Assembly: GCA_009760855.2 (NCBI GenBank)
Contig: WPIO01000065.1
Coordinates: 976,501-1,040,500, forward strand
Length of the DNA: 64,000 nucleotides
Source: Cristatella mucedo
Taxonomy: Eukaryota > Bryozoa > Phylactolaemata > Cristatellidae
Direction: 5' to 3'
Position numbers and translations under genes: made by a program
Part shown: positions 1-19,289 of the stretch, one piece after another
Position numbering within the stretch: position 1 is the stretch's first letter
Layout: each line of letters begins with the position of its first letter
The notes under the pieces: model-generated
What the model saw: only the letters and a program-made list of their open reading frames with translations
Databases searched by the model: none
Told to the model about the DNA's origin: nothing

Positions 1-1325
1 AGTGCTAAAATGGATTAGGTCCTACCTCAGGCAGAGATGGCAGAGTGCATATGTAAATGTTGTCGATCGTCCGAGACCCCTATAAGGGGTACCTCGGTTA
101 CGATCTTGGACCCCATCATTTCACCATCTATACTCTAAGCATCCGGCTTACTTAATTTCCTTGCGGCCTGCATAGAAGACATTCGTATTTGGATGGCCAC
201 CAACTCCATGAAGCTTAACGACGGTAATACCAACCTAATAGTTATGGGCAAGCCTAGTGCCACCTTCAAGCTGAAAGGCATCTGAGCCTTTTTTTGACAT
301 GTGCTCATAATCTAGGCCTACTATTCCAAAATGACTTGTTTGATGGGGACATTTTACCAAAGGTCAAGTCGGCCTACTTTCAGCAGAAGAACATTGCCAA
401 AATCAGGGAAGGCTCAGACAAGAGTATGCCAGCCAAACCAGTTCACGAACTTGTACAATCGCGCCCAGATCACGCAACCCTTTCAAACCATGACCCTCGG
501 CCCGTGCCCTAAATCGTCTACAGCTAGTGCAAAACTCAACAGCTTGGCTGGTCTGTCGGCAATAAAGTAGCTGCCACATAAAATGAACAGTAAAGATTAG
601 CCGATTCAATAGACTCATAGATATAGAGCAGCAGATGAGCTTTTGCAATCACCCGCTTCCAGTAGACAATAAAATGTCTGCTGCACGACCCGAACCCACG
701 ACCAGGGTTGTGAAGTGCGAGCACCTTACCCTTGGGCCAAGATCCAAGGACATCACACCACTTCTATCCGAGCTTCACAGGCTTTCCATCAAGCATAGCA
801 TCGACTTTCAAGGTCATCTCTTTGGCTGACAGGTCGCTTCATTTGCTTGCACCTATCCAACCCCCTTGCTCCACCACCCACATATCACCCATCTACTTAA
901 CTCGCTGTACCTCGGACTAAATTGAAACCTTTTGGTAATCGAGCCTTCAGTTTGTGTGCACTGGCTACTGTCACCAAGTGCAACGACTTTTCATCATTTA
1001 ACTCTCAGCTAAAGATGCACCTGCCCCGCTCAGCTTTCTCTGTGCCACAGTGAACTTGTCTTTTTGGTTACAGTCAACTTGCATTCTCAACAGTCCAGGA
1101 TTCGGTGCACGTTACTAACCAGGGTCCTACTACCAGGTGGCTCCGAGTGTCTTCTTCTGTGGTCTTCCATGCTGGTCTAAGTATGATACTTGTGAGGTTT
1201 TGTACATATGTCTAAGCTTGACACCGTGCATATCATTAATCCATGGTTATTGCTTCTCTTGCAACAAGTTGTAAAGCGCCTGGATAGAGATTTGGATCTC
1301 AATGGATGCTATACAAACGACCTAA
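1..1325 (+). mobile_element. Diverged LINE (CR1/L2-like) copy, 5' end beyond window, split by a SINE
   Basis: Frame-disrupted translation shows the reverse-transcriptase segment WIRSYLRQRWQS near the start. Later come the C-terminal landmarks common to the family here: an LVHAFVTS-like stretch, [14 protein letters not shown]-like residues after 745, and [11 protein letters not shown]-like residues near 940. The copy ends with the family's 3' stem-loop around 1273-1322 (AAAGCGCC then a GAGATT core), badly decayed. A minus-strand SINE interrupts it at about 575-748. Confidence 0.7.
575..748 (-). mobile_element. SINE family B (tRNA-like head), inserted in a LINE
   Basis: Read on the minus strand it begins with a head containing AGGGTAAGGTGCTCG, then a promoter-B-box-like CGTGGGTTCGGG, then CAGCAGACATTTTATTGTC, and ends near the AATCGGCTAATCTTTAC tail. 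The same order of blocks occurs at 2985-3170, 24605-24770, 24840-25030 and 28010-28150. The flanking LINE sequence resumes on both sides. Confidence 0.7.
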
Positions 1326-1822
1326 AATTATAATTAGTACGCTTTTGGAGTTATTGACTAGACTAGCAAGGATATACATGATAGAGACAGTATTTTGACA
1401 CAACCATACAACCCAGAATACCCAGTAAGCTCAGTTGCAGAGGTGATCAGCTTTTGGCCCTAGGTCCATGCTTATGGGATCACGCCTTTGCAGTAATCTC
1501 CTGCTGCAACAGCTCACTAGCTAGGATGACCGTTACTATCTGTACACGGTAACTATGGTAACCACGGCCACTATGGCTCCTTGACGTCTACTTGATGGCC
1601 TTTACTAATTCAACGTCTGGTTTCCGCTACTGTTGAACACGGCCAATGTCGATCATTTCATTTAGACAGTTAAAAACCTGATATTTTGAACTTCTGCTGT
1701 CAAGTGTATGTACTTGGGTGCGTGCACACGTGTGAGCGCTTGGCTTCAGGTTGCATAAAGAGACCGCCAGGCAACATATAGTATTGTCCCCTAGTGAAGA
1801 AACTGGCCACAGCAACACTTAC

Positions 1823-4800
1823 GAGATCGACCATCAGTGATGATATCATGTTGGCCTTTCTTCAAAATGACCACCTGCAGAGCATTAGCCAGTTTCTGTG
1901 CCGCATCTGTGTCTGAACCGGCAGGGCATTCTTCGTGCAGCTGCAAAGGTATCAGAGCACAGATCGCGAAATGAATGTGCCTTCTTGAACAAATTCTTAT
2001 ATGCAGTATCTTGAAGATCAGTTTGGCAAAGGACACCTTGTGTAAAAAATTGCGAGGCTGCACGTCTTCGGTAGACCGGCTATAGAGTTTAATGTGCGAC
2101 ATTAGGTCCGAAGTTTTGGCAAGCAAGAAAGATTACTATCACACACCAGCTAAGCTATGCAGCATGCATTCCGGAAGCGCAGGCACAGGTCGAAGGAAAT
2201 AATGCAATTTGCAAGCAGAGCAAACTCGAGCAAGCTGAGCTGAGGAGCAGAGGCGTGCAGTCATACTTGCTGGTCTGTTTGCATGCAAGCCAGTGCTGTG
2301 TGTTGCTCCAGCATCCAGATTTATAACTTATGTTCTCTGGGAAAATGTTCATCATGAAGAGCCAGAAGTTTACTGCAATTACGGTTTCCCACATGCTAAA
2401 GCACACTCTGCCACTCACAAACCAGATTTCCACTCCAGTACATTTATGCACATCTAACATACCTGGTGGTAAAGCTAATGCCATCCTGCATCTAATGTTC
2501 ACTTGTGCAAAGATGGCACCATACTCAGTCGGGTCCGACGGCAGCATGCTTAACGCTACTCTATTTTAAGATTTATTCTATTGCATTTTAAAATGGTATA
2601 TTTTGGATAGCTTAGGTGAAAGTGGCTTTCAGTTGCCAAAGCATTTCTTTTTATGTCAAAACCTAAGCTTCGACTGCACACACTACTGGAGCCAACCTAT
2701 TTCTAGAGACCCCATGAAGGCGGTCAAGAATTTCATCATTTGCCAGAAGTCCTGGCAAGACATAATCAATGCATGTGCAAGTAAAGCAATGCTGAACATC
2801 CATGATGCAACGCACACCAAATGAGATCCCTTACCACGGCCGAACAGAGGCGCTTGAATTCAACCTCATTTGGTGTCAGAATTGCCTTTTTATAGTTCTG
2901 TATGACACTGGGGTCGGATGTAACTAGGAACAATCCATCCTACAACAAAGCATTTAATGTGGCCATGACACAAGCACTTGCAGCCAAGGGGTAAGATGTT
3001 TGCACTTCATGACCCAGGGGTCGCGAGTATGAAACTTGCAGCAGACAATTCTTTATTATCTTAATTATTTATCAGCAGACAATTCTTTATCCAGTGGATC
3101 GATGGCTGCTAAAGCTCGTCTGCTGCTATATACATGAGACTGCTGAATAAGCTAATCTCTACTTTTACTTTATTTTGCCTCTAGTCATGCAGGACTAGCT
3201 GCCCTGCACCCCAGCCCCCTCCCTATGAGTATGAATAAGCATGCAAACGACGATGACAGCAGCGATTTTATCGAATCGTCACACTGACTGAATGTGTGTC
3301 GGCACAACGACAGGGGCGTCTTATGACAAATGAAACAAGGCATCCGTCAGCATTTCAATGAGGACAAGCTAGGGGAGGTGGGGATCCAAGCAATCTGCCT
3401 CGGGGCATACCAACAAGCAAGCATAAGGGCTTGCAATAGGGCTGTCATTTGCTTTTGCTAAAAGGAAATCACCGAAGGAGAAAGTGCAAGATGAGAGGCG
3501 CCCAGCTGAAGGTCGAATAACAAGGGATTTAGCTACTCACCGCCACAGTCAAGGCATTGTGGGCCATACAAAAGGCTAATAAAAAAAGCTCTCACTCGGC
3601 TTCTGCTCTCTGCCGACAAGCCCTCAGCTGCTGCCTGCTTGGGACTGCACACGACAACAAGAAAGAATCGAGCTAGATAAAGGCAGCGGGACGCAAGTAG
3701 CGAGATAAAGGCGGTGGCAGAAGAGACGGTTAATCGTAGAGTCAGAAGAAATTGAGGACCGTAGGGCCCAGCAGATCGTCGGCATGCAGGTTCTGGGGTT
3801 TGGCATCAGTGGCATTGCCAGGGGTCAGGATTTTTTTGTAGCTAGCACGCCACTGAAGCCATACTCGCAAATAATAAAATCAACTAAGCAAATTTCTTTT
3901 AGCGTGGCGATCGTGCAAACCGACTATATCGAATGCAATTATGTATACACAGATATGAGCAATAAGCGAACGAACTTAGGATATGAGATTTTCCAATACA
4001 TTGACCACGGCACTACAAGTACAATGCAAAATGCGGTGCAAAAATGTCTATTAGCACCCCACGACGACCCCTGAGCTGACAGGCCAGAGGGCATAAAGCA
4101 TGATTTGACCTCCTGCAGCTGACATTGCTATCATTTCAGGCTGCGGTACTAAATAGCCGAGGAACTTCTGCCCTTGTACATAAAACACAAGCAAACAGTT
4201 AATATTCACCAAACTTGCTAACAAATCACAGTAAGGACTACGGCTCCAGGTTGTCTGAAAAGTGACATGTGTCCATGCATTTGTGACATCCGGTCTTGAC
4301 TTCTGTAGCTCACTGGTTGCTGGCCTACCGGCATGTGCAATCAGGCGACTACAGCAGGTGAAAAACTCTGCAGCTAGGCTTGTCTGTAGTGAGCGAGGCA
4401 GTTGCCACATCACACCTCTTCTCGCCGACCTGCACTGGCTATCAGTCAAGCAATGCATCAACTTCAAGGTTTTGTCGTTCACTTTTAGGTCACTTCATTC
4501 TTTGACTCCAGCCTATCTCTCAGATCTATTCCCCCACCAGGCCAAGCATCGTACCACCTGCTTTTCAGAATCCAACAGTCTACCAATACCTTGTACAAAC
4601 CTCAAATCCTTTGGAGACCGTGTTAGTTTGTATGCTCCCAAAGCCTGGAACTCACTCCCGACTTGCGTCAGAACATCCCCTGACTTGACGACCACATTTA
4701 AAAAGAACTCAAAAACACACCTATTTAGGACAGCATTTAGTGGGTCCCTGTGATTCGTCCTTCATGTGCTTATGCGTGCTGACACGGTGCATGCTGCCAC

Positions 4801-7800
4801 TGACCACATTTGCATGCTGAACCTGTGCATGTGACCCCTAACCAAGTTATTGATGTTGTTGATCAAGCATGATATTACTCACCATTCAATCGCATTTCCC
4901 TTTGCAGCAAATGTAAAGAGCCTAGAAAGAGATTGGGTTCTCTGAGGACGCTTTTATCAAGTGCATTATTATTTTATTATTATTATTATGAGTCCACTAA
5001 TCATGCAGTGTATGAAGGATAGAAAAAATGTTTAGATCAGCGATAATAATAACAATCAAATAAAACATATTCAAAGAAACTAAAAACGAATCTATTTATC
5101 ACAACATTTAGTGGGTAAATGTGATTCATCCTTTACGTGCCTATGTATGCTGACACTGTGCATGCTGCTACTAACAATATTTGCATGCTGACCATGTGCA
5201 TGTCACCCCCTAACCATGCTATACTTGTTCTCATTGAACATGCTAACACTAACCTTTCGATCATGCTTCCTTTGTAGCAAATGTAAAGTGCCTAGAAAGA
5301 GACTGAGCTCTCTGAGGGCAGTATATCAAGTGTATAATCATTACTATTATTATAAAAAGATCGTTTGTAAAGCACTCAAAGAGAACTTGATCCAGCGGCT
5401 TTACAAGTTGCTCCAAGAGAATCAGTACTCATGAGTTAGCGACATGCATGTTCTCAAGCACGCAAAAGAAAACAAGTACAAAGCTTGGGTCAGCAAGCCA
5501 TGGCAGAAAATGATGACACTCATGACCAGCGGTTAGTAAGACATATGGCTAGTAACATGCACTGAGTCATGCACAGATAGGCACACAAAACAAAAAGACT
5601 AGTAGACTAAGGCAAAATGTAAGCTGACTGAAACAGAGCATCTTGAGCTGAGACTTTATGGGTGGCAGGCAGGTCATTGCACACAAGTGACAGTCATTTA
5701 CAAGCACCACAACAGTATCCTTTCACTAAGCTGTGGTTCGCTGTAATGCAATGTTGGTCACAGTTGTGCAGGGGTGCTAACAATATTGACATCTATAATG
5801 TATCTCCGTCAGTAACTCTACAAAGTCATAAAGACCATGTGGGTGCTACGAAGGAGAGTTTTGTATAGCGCACTCACAGCCTAAGCGGCTTTCGGTAAGC
5901 ATTCGGTAGCCAACAGACTTCGTCTCACGCAACAAAGAGAAAGTGGGAAGCATAGCAGAGTTAGGAGAGCAGTTGAGGTAGTGAGTAGCATAGAAGTAGC
6001 AGTTCAGGACCGCTGAAAAGGATGTGCCATAGTCGGCAGTTGGAGAGTAGATGTCGTTGCGTAAGAATTACCCCGGAATAGCAGATTACCTAGTCATGCC
6101 TGTACCGGCCGACTCCAGAATTAGTCGGGTGCTGCAGGATGCAGTCAACACGGTCATAGAACTTGGGCTACCATATTACATGCGTTTTTCTTACAAAAGA
6201 GACAAGTAGGTCAGATGCACCGGGAGCTGCAACGGCCTCCATTTAGATCTCCGGGTCGTTTCAGAATAGTACATCCTACAAACGTTGTCGGTGTATTCAG
6301 ACGGCTCTACCTTGGCTGTCACATCTGCAAACTCGGGGAAACCATAGCAAACTTGTCAGAGGTGGCAACACCACTCTTGGCAAGGCACTAGAGGTGGGCT
6401 CGCCCGAAGAAGTGATCATCCATCCCCCACACCAAATCCCCTAGGTGGCTTCCGGCTCCGGACTATGACATCCTGAATTCCTTGGTGACCGGGTACGCTG
6501 GATGACTTAGGGACCTTTAAGTGGCTGGCAACCCTAATGCAACTCGAACAGGTAATCGCTCGAGATTCACTGCCAGCCAAGCTAACAGATCAAGCATATC
6601 GTACGTGTGTAACTCCTGCTGAGGTAATATGGGCAAGATAGCAAAGTGTACAGAACCACAAGGATTAACATGCATTCGGTGCCCCCAACAATAACGACAC
6701 CCGGGAACTCCCAGAAATAGAACACACTCGCAAGCAGCATCAACAGCAACAACGGATGACACAGAAAATGAAAACCACCAGCTGCACGCGACGTCCGATC
6801 TATTCCTCTGCCTTCCCGGCAAAGGTAAATGGCGTTTCCTGCTTACTAGCTATCGCTATTAGGATCCGGCTGCAAGGCAAAACAGTGAAAACTAAAAATA
6901 GTTTACTAGTAGAGCTAACAGCTGGGCATCAATGACAGATGTCTTGATTTAAAACAAAGTGCTACAATCATGCTATTTAACAAGTTCAAAATGCTTTCAA
7001 ATGTCAGCCACACGGCTGATCAACAACACCAGCACTCACAGCATCGATGACGATGGGGAGCTCGAGGCGCTTTGCTTCTGCCAAGATCTCCTACAACAAG
7101 CCGCAGCAGTATGGTGATAATCACGAATAGACAAGAATCCGTCTGTAGAACACTGTTGGACACTGCCAGATATGGCACAGCATGACATAAGCCAGCTGGC
7201 TAGTAGCACCCATGACAAAAAATAGAGCAATTATAACTTACTCGAACCGTCTGCATGGTGGAGGGCTCTCGCCCCAAGCCTGGCCCAACAACGAGCGAGT
7301 GAAGACGTGAAAGCCACGTCTTGATTATGCTTGCACCATCCGGTTTGTCTCTGAAAAGCAAGGTGACATGATCAGCCAACAGGCTGCTCACACACTTGGC
7401 TGGCCAGCCTAGATTTGTATTAAAAAGACAAATTTGCTACTACACTAAAAGCTGCTCTGGCGATACACCTGCAGCAGCACACTTTCTGCCGGCTCCTAAT
7501 CCATCCTCACAGGATGTGGGCCATATAGCAAACAGGCAATACTGGGATGCATGACTGGTGAAAGTGGGTATCAATGCGTGGGTATCCCTGCAAAACGTAT
7601 GTGCATTCCCCACCGACGGACACGGTAAAAGGCAAGATGCTCCTGTACCATGACAGGGTGTGGGACACAAAGTCAATGAAATCAAAGACAGGAAGCCCAG
7701 CAAATTACCTACCACAAGCTTTGGCACTACAATAAACACTTCCATTCACTTTCTCACTACCCCAGCACTGCTCACACGGAGACAGATGTGATGCACCAAA

Positions 7801-9158
7801 TCAGTCAAACGATCTGAACCTAGAAGGACATGGCTGTCTATGACACATTCACCACAGCAAAACTTCTCGGAGACCTGCACTGGCTACCAGTCAAGCAACG
7901 CATCGACTTCAAGGTTTTGTCGTTCACTTTTAGGTCACTTCATTCTTTGGCCCCAGCCTATCTCAGATCTACTCCCCACCAGGTCAAGCATCGTACCACC
8001 TGCTTTTAAGAATCCAACAGTTTACCACTACCTCGTACAAACTTCAAATCCTTTGGAGACCGTGCATTTAGTTCGTATGCTCCCAAAGCCTGGAGCTCCC
8101 TCCCGACTTGCATCAGAACATCCCCTGACTTGACCACACTTAAAAACACACCTATTTAGGACAGCATTTGGTGGGTCCCTGTGATTCGTCCTTGATGTGC
8201 TTATGCGTGCTGACACTGTGCATGCTGCCACTAACCACATTTGCATGTTGACCCTGTGCATGTCACCTCTAACCATGTTATTCATGTTTATCAAGCATGA
8301 CATTACTCACCATTCAAACACGCTTCCCTTTGCAGCAAATGTGAAGTGCCTAGAAAGAGATTGATGTCTCTGAGGGCGCTTTATCAAGTGCATTATTATT
8401 CTTATTATCATTATTATTAAAGATAGGACCTGATAGATCAATTCAACGGAGATGCCATAATGGATATGTGAAGATAAAAATATCCAAACCATATAGAACA
8501 GCACGGCACCTGAGAATCATACTCACAGCAACGGATGGACGATCAGCTCAGGGCTGTAGCACTTTATCGCTGTCGCGGCTGATTGCTGGCAGAAGATATG
8601 CGCCAAGTCGGCTCCCTGAAACACGGTAGCTCCAATTGTGAGAGCACGTCGTCGTCAAGAGCAAGGTGCCTAGACAGGCTCAGATCGTGCGGGCTCAGCC
8701 GCTGGCTAGCAATGCAAGAGCTTACGGCTCTCATCATCGAGATTCCGACGAAGTATGGGGCTCCACTGTACCTACACGGTGACCAAGGATAAACGTGTGA
8801 GCAGGACGCCAGCAGCAGGCGACCGATGTTCGCGGCAGACTGCAGGCAAGCCTTCTGTTGCCAGATGAATCCTCGGTAATCCGGCGACTGATAAACAGCT
8901 GGGCGACTCGGCTGCGGTTGCGACTTACTCTTCGCTGCCTCCAACCACTCCCAGCCTACCGCTCTGTCCTTTACGTCTCGCTGGATCGGCTGGCGGGAGC
9001 CTAGTAGCTACGGCTTCCAGGATGATATGCCTTGAGGCAGCCGCCGACTCTGACATGGCCGCAGCTACAGAATAAACGATGCGTCGCAACCAAGTGGTAG
9101 ACTCTCGTGGATCGCAGGTGCACACGAGCAAAGCGCATGCGTGTCGGCTCGAGTGCAT
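1823..9158 (-). CDS. NAXD: NAXD: ATP/ADP-dependent NAD(P)H-hydrate dehydratase, seven exons in window, 3' part off the left edge
   Basis: Exons read on the minus strand: 9056-8929, 8771-8726, 8615-8527, 7350-7242, 7090-7040, 2939-2835 and 1940-1823. Every junction is GT-AG and the phases agree (2, 0, 2, 0, 0, 0, 1 left open), giving about 215 residues. The enzyme dehydrates S-NADHX/NADPHX back to NAD(P)H. Visible family blocks, in order, are [18 protein letters not shown] (around residue 33), [19 protein letters not shown], the nucleotide-loop block LVVGPGLGR (107-115), LPIVIDADGLFLV (codons joined across the exon 5/6 junction), [10 protein letters not shown] and [12 protein letters not shown]. 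The GGQGD-type ATP site and the C-terminus, about 110-130 residues in relatives, are not in this window; the last donor at 1822 points off the left edge. The start at 9056 gives a cytosolic-type protein; an in-frame ATG at 9158 would add 34 residues. The introns carry LINE copies at 4255-5358 and 7862-8420. Identification rests on recognised family motifs without a database search. Confidence 0.93.
2985..3175 (+). mobile_element. SINE family B copy with an internal duplication
   Basis: It has the tRNA-like head (AGGGGTAAGATG, then a decayed B box around GGGGTCGCGAGTAT). The block CAGCAGACAATTCTTTAT occurs twice about 30 bases apart (near 3040 and 3072). The tail GACTGCTGAATAAGCTAATC closes it. 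It lies in the large NAXD intron just upstream, on the opposite strand, of the exon at 2835-2939. Confidence 0.6.
4255..4990 (+). mobile_element. 5'-truncated LINE, C-terminal ORF2 end plus 3' tail
   Basis: A frame from 4262 to 4753 encodes the conserved LINE C-terminus: [18 protein letters not shown], then [13 protein letters not shown], then [15 protein letters not shown]. It is followed by the usual 3' UTR, the stem-loop around 4915-4955 and an ATTATT-rich tail. Truncation at about 4255 falls in the region after the reverse transcriptase. It lies in the NAXD intron between 2939 and 7040. Confidence 0.88.
5075..5358 (+). mobile_element. LINE 3' UTR fragment
   Basis: This contains only the last coding residues ([10 protein letters not shown]-like) and the 3' UTR. 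The UTR shows the repeated CATGCTG/GACC blocks, then AAAGTGCCTAGAAAGAGACTG and an ATTATTAT tail. It is a very short 5'-truncated insertion, 85 bases downstream of another copy of the same family. Confidence 0.8.
5798..6073. repeat. Unclassified ~280-bp repeat, copy 1
   Basis: This stretch, from ATGTATCTCCGTCAGTAACT to GCGTAAGAATT, is nearly identical by eye to 20532-20813. It has no LINE stem-loop, no clear A/B boxes and no open frame. Its second copy is inserted in a LINE with a target duplication, so this is an interspersed element and not a duplication of gene sequence. This copy lies in a NAXD intron. Confidence 0.75.
7862..8420 (+). mobile_element. 5'-truncated LINE copy
   Basis: It starts at the [15 protein letters not shown] segment and runs through the ORF2 C-terminus with frameshifts, the 3' UTR and the stem-loop near 8335-8385. 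It ends in a CATTATTATTCTTATTATC tail. It lies in the NAXD intron between the exons at 7242-7350 and 8527-8615, about 100 bases from the latter. Confidence 0.88.
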
Positions 9159-9871
9159 GCGACCTGCTCGCGTGCGTGTGACCTTCGCTGACGGCAGGAC
9201 GCCGGCGGAGTCCTGCCAGAACTGAGCGCTCTCTTTTGACTGTGCGGCGCCAACGGTCTCAAGAGCTGCGGGACTAGGAGAGCGCGGGAAGGTCGGTCCA
9301 ACAGGCGAAGAGCAGCACGCTGGCGCTGCGGTCCAGCAGCGCTGCTGCTGCGCGCGCGGAGGATCCGGTGCTTGGTTTCACGTGCCACGAACTAACAAGG
9401 TGACCTATGTCTAGGACAGCGAGATGGAAGCAACGAGAGGAAGGGGCTTCGCGAGAGGCACACTCGACAAACCGGCCCACCTGAGCGATGCCGGGTTCCC
9501 TGCATGCGGAGCACTCGTGCTAGCTTTCCTAGCATAGGTTGTGCATATTCGTTATGAGGCTTAAAAGCAAAAAAGCGAGGAGTGTGTCACACTTGCTCCC
9601 GTGCAGTAAGTCTGCAAGGATTCTCCACTGCCTAAAATACGGCGCAATAAATCCCGCCACCGTCGCGGCGGCGTTCCAACCGGATGTCTGCAAGTCATAG
9701 CCGGTGGGGGCGTGACCTAGCCGGAAACCGGCATTGCAAGGTCAGGCCGTCATCGGCAGCACTCTCCGCTACAGTTCTTGCTAGTAAGTGGTATTAGTGG
9801 CCTAACGAGGCACGGGGACCCTGTAGGTAGATCCTATTCAGTGCAAGCGGTATCTCTCATTTTTCAGAAAT
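9159..9871. promoter_or_regulatory. Divergent NAXD/ESD intergenic region, probable bidirectional promoter
   Basis: This interval separates the start codons of NAXD (minus, 9056 or 9158) and ESD (plus, 9872). By eye it is much richer in G+C and CpG than the flanking introns, especially 9160-9500, with runs such as GCGCGCG near 9350. I see no convincing TATA box placed for either gene. Head-to-head housekeeping pairs with a short CpG-rich spacer commonly share a bidirectional promoter; that is an inference here. The 5' untranslated exons of both genes would lie inside it. Confidence 0.5.
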
Positions 9872-17884
<8,013 letters not shown>

Positions 17885-18339
17885 GCAGATAGCTTTGCCT
17901 GCTCTGCCTTGTGTACCGCTGATGTCAGTTATTAAATTTTACTATATCATGAAGTTAAAAAATCAATTTTTGATGGTTCTGTAAGGTCTCCTAAATTTGA
18001 TTTCCTGGCTTGCGAAATTATTCATGCCCATTGTTCAAGAAGATGGAATGGAATTAACTGGATAAATCTGATCCAACGTATGTCTGATCAGGGCATTTGC
18101 ACGACTGCCGCAGGCTCATAGAAGCCAGAGGTCGAAGTTGTGCCACGTATAGAAAGGTGGATACTTTCAAATCTTATCTCTCCAAAGTCGTAGTCTGCAT
18201 ATTCCTAAAAGCATGAATTTGTCTGTTGCCAAAACAAAGAAGTGTCACTTAGGTAAAGCAAAAAAGATTACAAAATTGCAACAGCACACAAAGAACAACT
18301 GTGTTACTATAAATAGCACATTTGCTAGAGCAAGAGGTA

Positions 18340-18760
18340 GGAGGCATTATGCAACATCCAACGGAGCTGTAGGCAAGGTATTAACAGTGTTGCGTAAAAA
18401 ATAATGAACACACTCAATGCCATTGTCCTGTTGGAAGATATAATTATCCCTGCAAAGTCTCAATGCACTTAGTAGTGCAAAGCTCCGGAGTAGTTCTTAA
18501 TAAACGTCGTGTGTCATGATGCCAAGTCTCAGCTGAAGGACGCCTAGCCCCTTGCTGCAGAATCATGCCCAGACCGTGACATCTCTGAAGCCAAATTTAA
18601 TATCGTTTTCTGAAGGCTATTATTGAAACCACCTTGCAGCTACCAAAAATAAATGGCGTATTTTCTCTTGTCGCTCTGTAAGACATGACATCAACAGGAC
18701 TTACTTCACCTTCATTTAAAAGGACACTTTACTGAGATGGTGGTGTGCACACAGAACAGA
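18340..18760 (-). pseudogene. Tc1/mariner-like transposase relic
   Basis: Minus-strand translation of 18590-18370 reads DVTVWA, stop, FCSKGLGVLQL, then a stop-broken HDVY-ELLRS stretch, then DNYIFQQDNGIECVHYFLRN. VWA...GxG and the FQQDN block, which contains the second catalytic Asp of DDE transposases in the Tc1/IS630 group, are in the expected order and spacing. Two or more in-frame stops and the loss of the usual PDLNPIE block show it is dead. No terminal inverted repeats were found. The plus-strand frame at 18213-18404 over part of it looks spurious. Confidence 0.55.
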
Positions 18761-18889
18761 GCTGGTGGTGGAAACGGATAGTAATAATAATAGCAATACT
18801 GATATCCTCATTGAGCGAGTGAGGACAACGATAGGTCTAGCATGATTCAAATCGTACTCATCCATCCGTGTCGTGTGATGGTCACGCCT

Positions 18890-19235
18890 AATCCATCAGA
18901 CCAGTCGCCACAAGAGTTCAATAAGGTCTGTTCTTGGTCTTTTGCTGTTCCCCATGTACATCAAGCCTCTCGGAAACATGATTCGGGCCCATGGGATTGG
19001 CTGTCACGACTATGCTGACGATACCAAGCTTTACTTGTCATTTAAACCACCGGAATCGGCTTCAGCAACTGCTAAACTGAATACTTACCTTGCAGGCATT
19101 CGATCCTGGACATCGGCCAATTTTCTTAAACCAAGCGATAATAAAACCGAACTCCTACTCCTAGCACACCCCATGCCTCCTTCTGGACTAGGGGACTTAG
19201 CTACTTTGCTCTTCTGATTGGGGGCGACCGTCGTC
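18890..19235 (+). mobile_element. Reverse-transcriptase fragment of a second LINE family
   Basis: The translation has LGLLLFPMYIKPLGNMI, then HDYADDTKLYLSFKPP with the YADD catalytic box, then YLAGIRSWTSANFLKPSDN and KTELLLLA. This is the palm region of a CR1/L2-type reverse transcriptase. It is clearly different from the dominant family here (which has FHFYVDDTQLYLCFDPS), so it represents another lineage. Both ends are truncated. Confidence 0.75.
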
Positions 19236-19289
19236 ATATGCTCAGAAGTTAAGTGTCCTCTTTGATAATAGTAATTATAAAAAAAATAA

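Noticed and set aside
4262-4753. 163-codon frame (and similar 100-280 codon frames elsewhere) as host genes
   Set aside because: All carry the same LINE ORF2 C-terminal signature followed by the shared 3' hairpin and ATT tail.
6517-6822. Minus-strand 101-codon frame as the NAXD exon carrying the VIDADGL continuation
   Set aside because: It lacks the LTPNEVEF block; that exon is clearly at 2835-2939.
7440-7490. Minus-strand [13 protein letters not shown] as a candidate NAXD exon
   Set aside because: The true block [10 protein letters not shown] is found in the exon 8527-8615 with correct phase on both sides, so this resemblance is accidental.
18213-18404. 63-codon Lys-rich plus-strand frame
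   Set aside because: No homology recognised, and it overlaps the antisense Tc1-like relic; probably chance.
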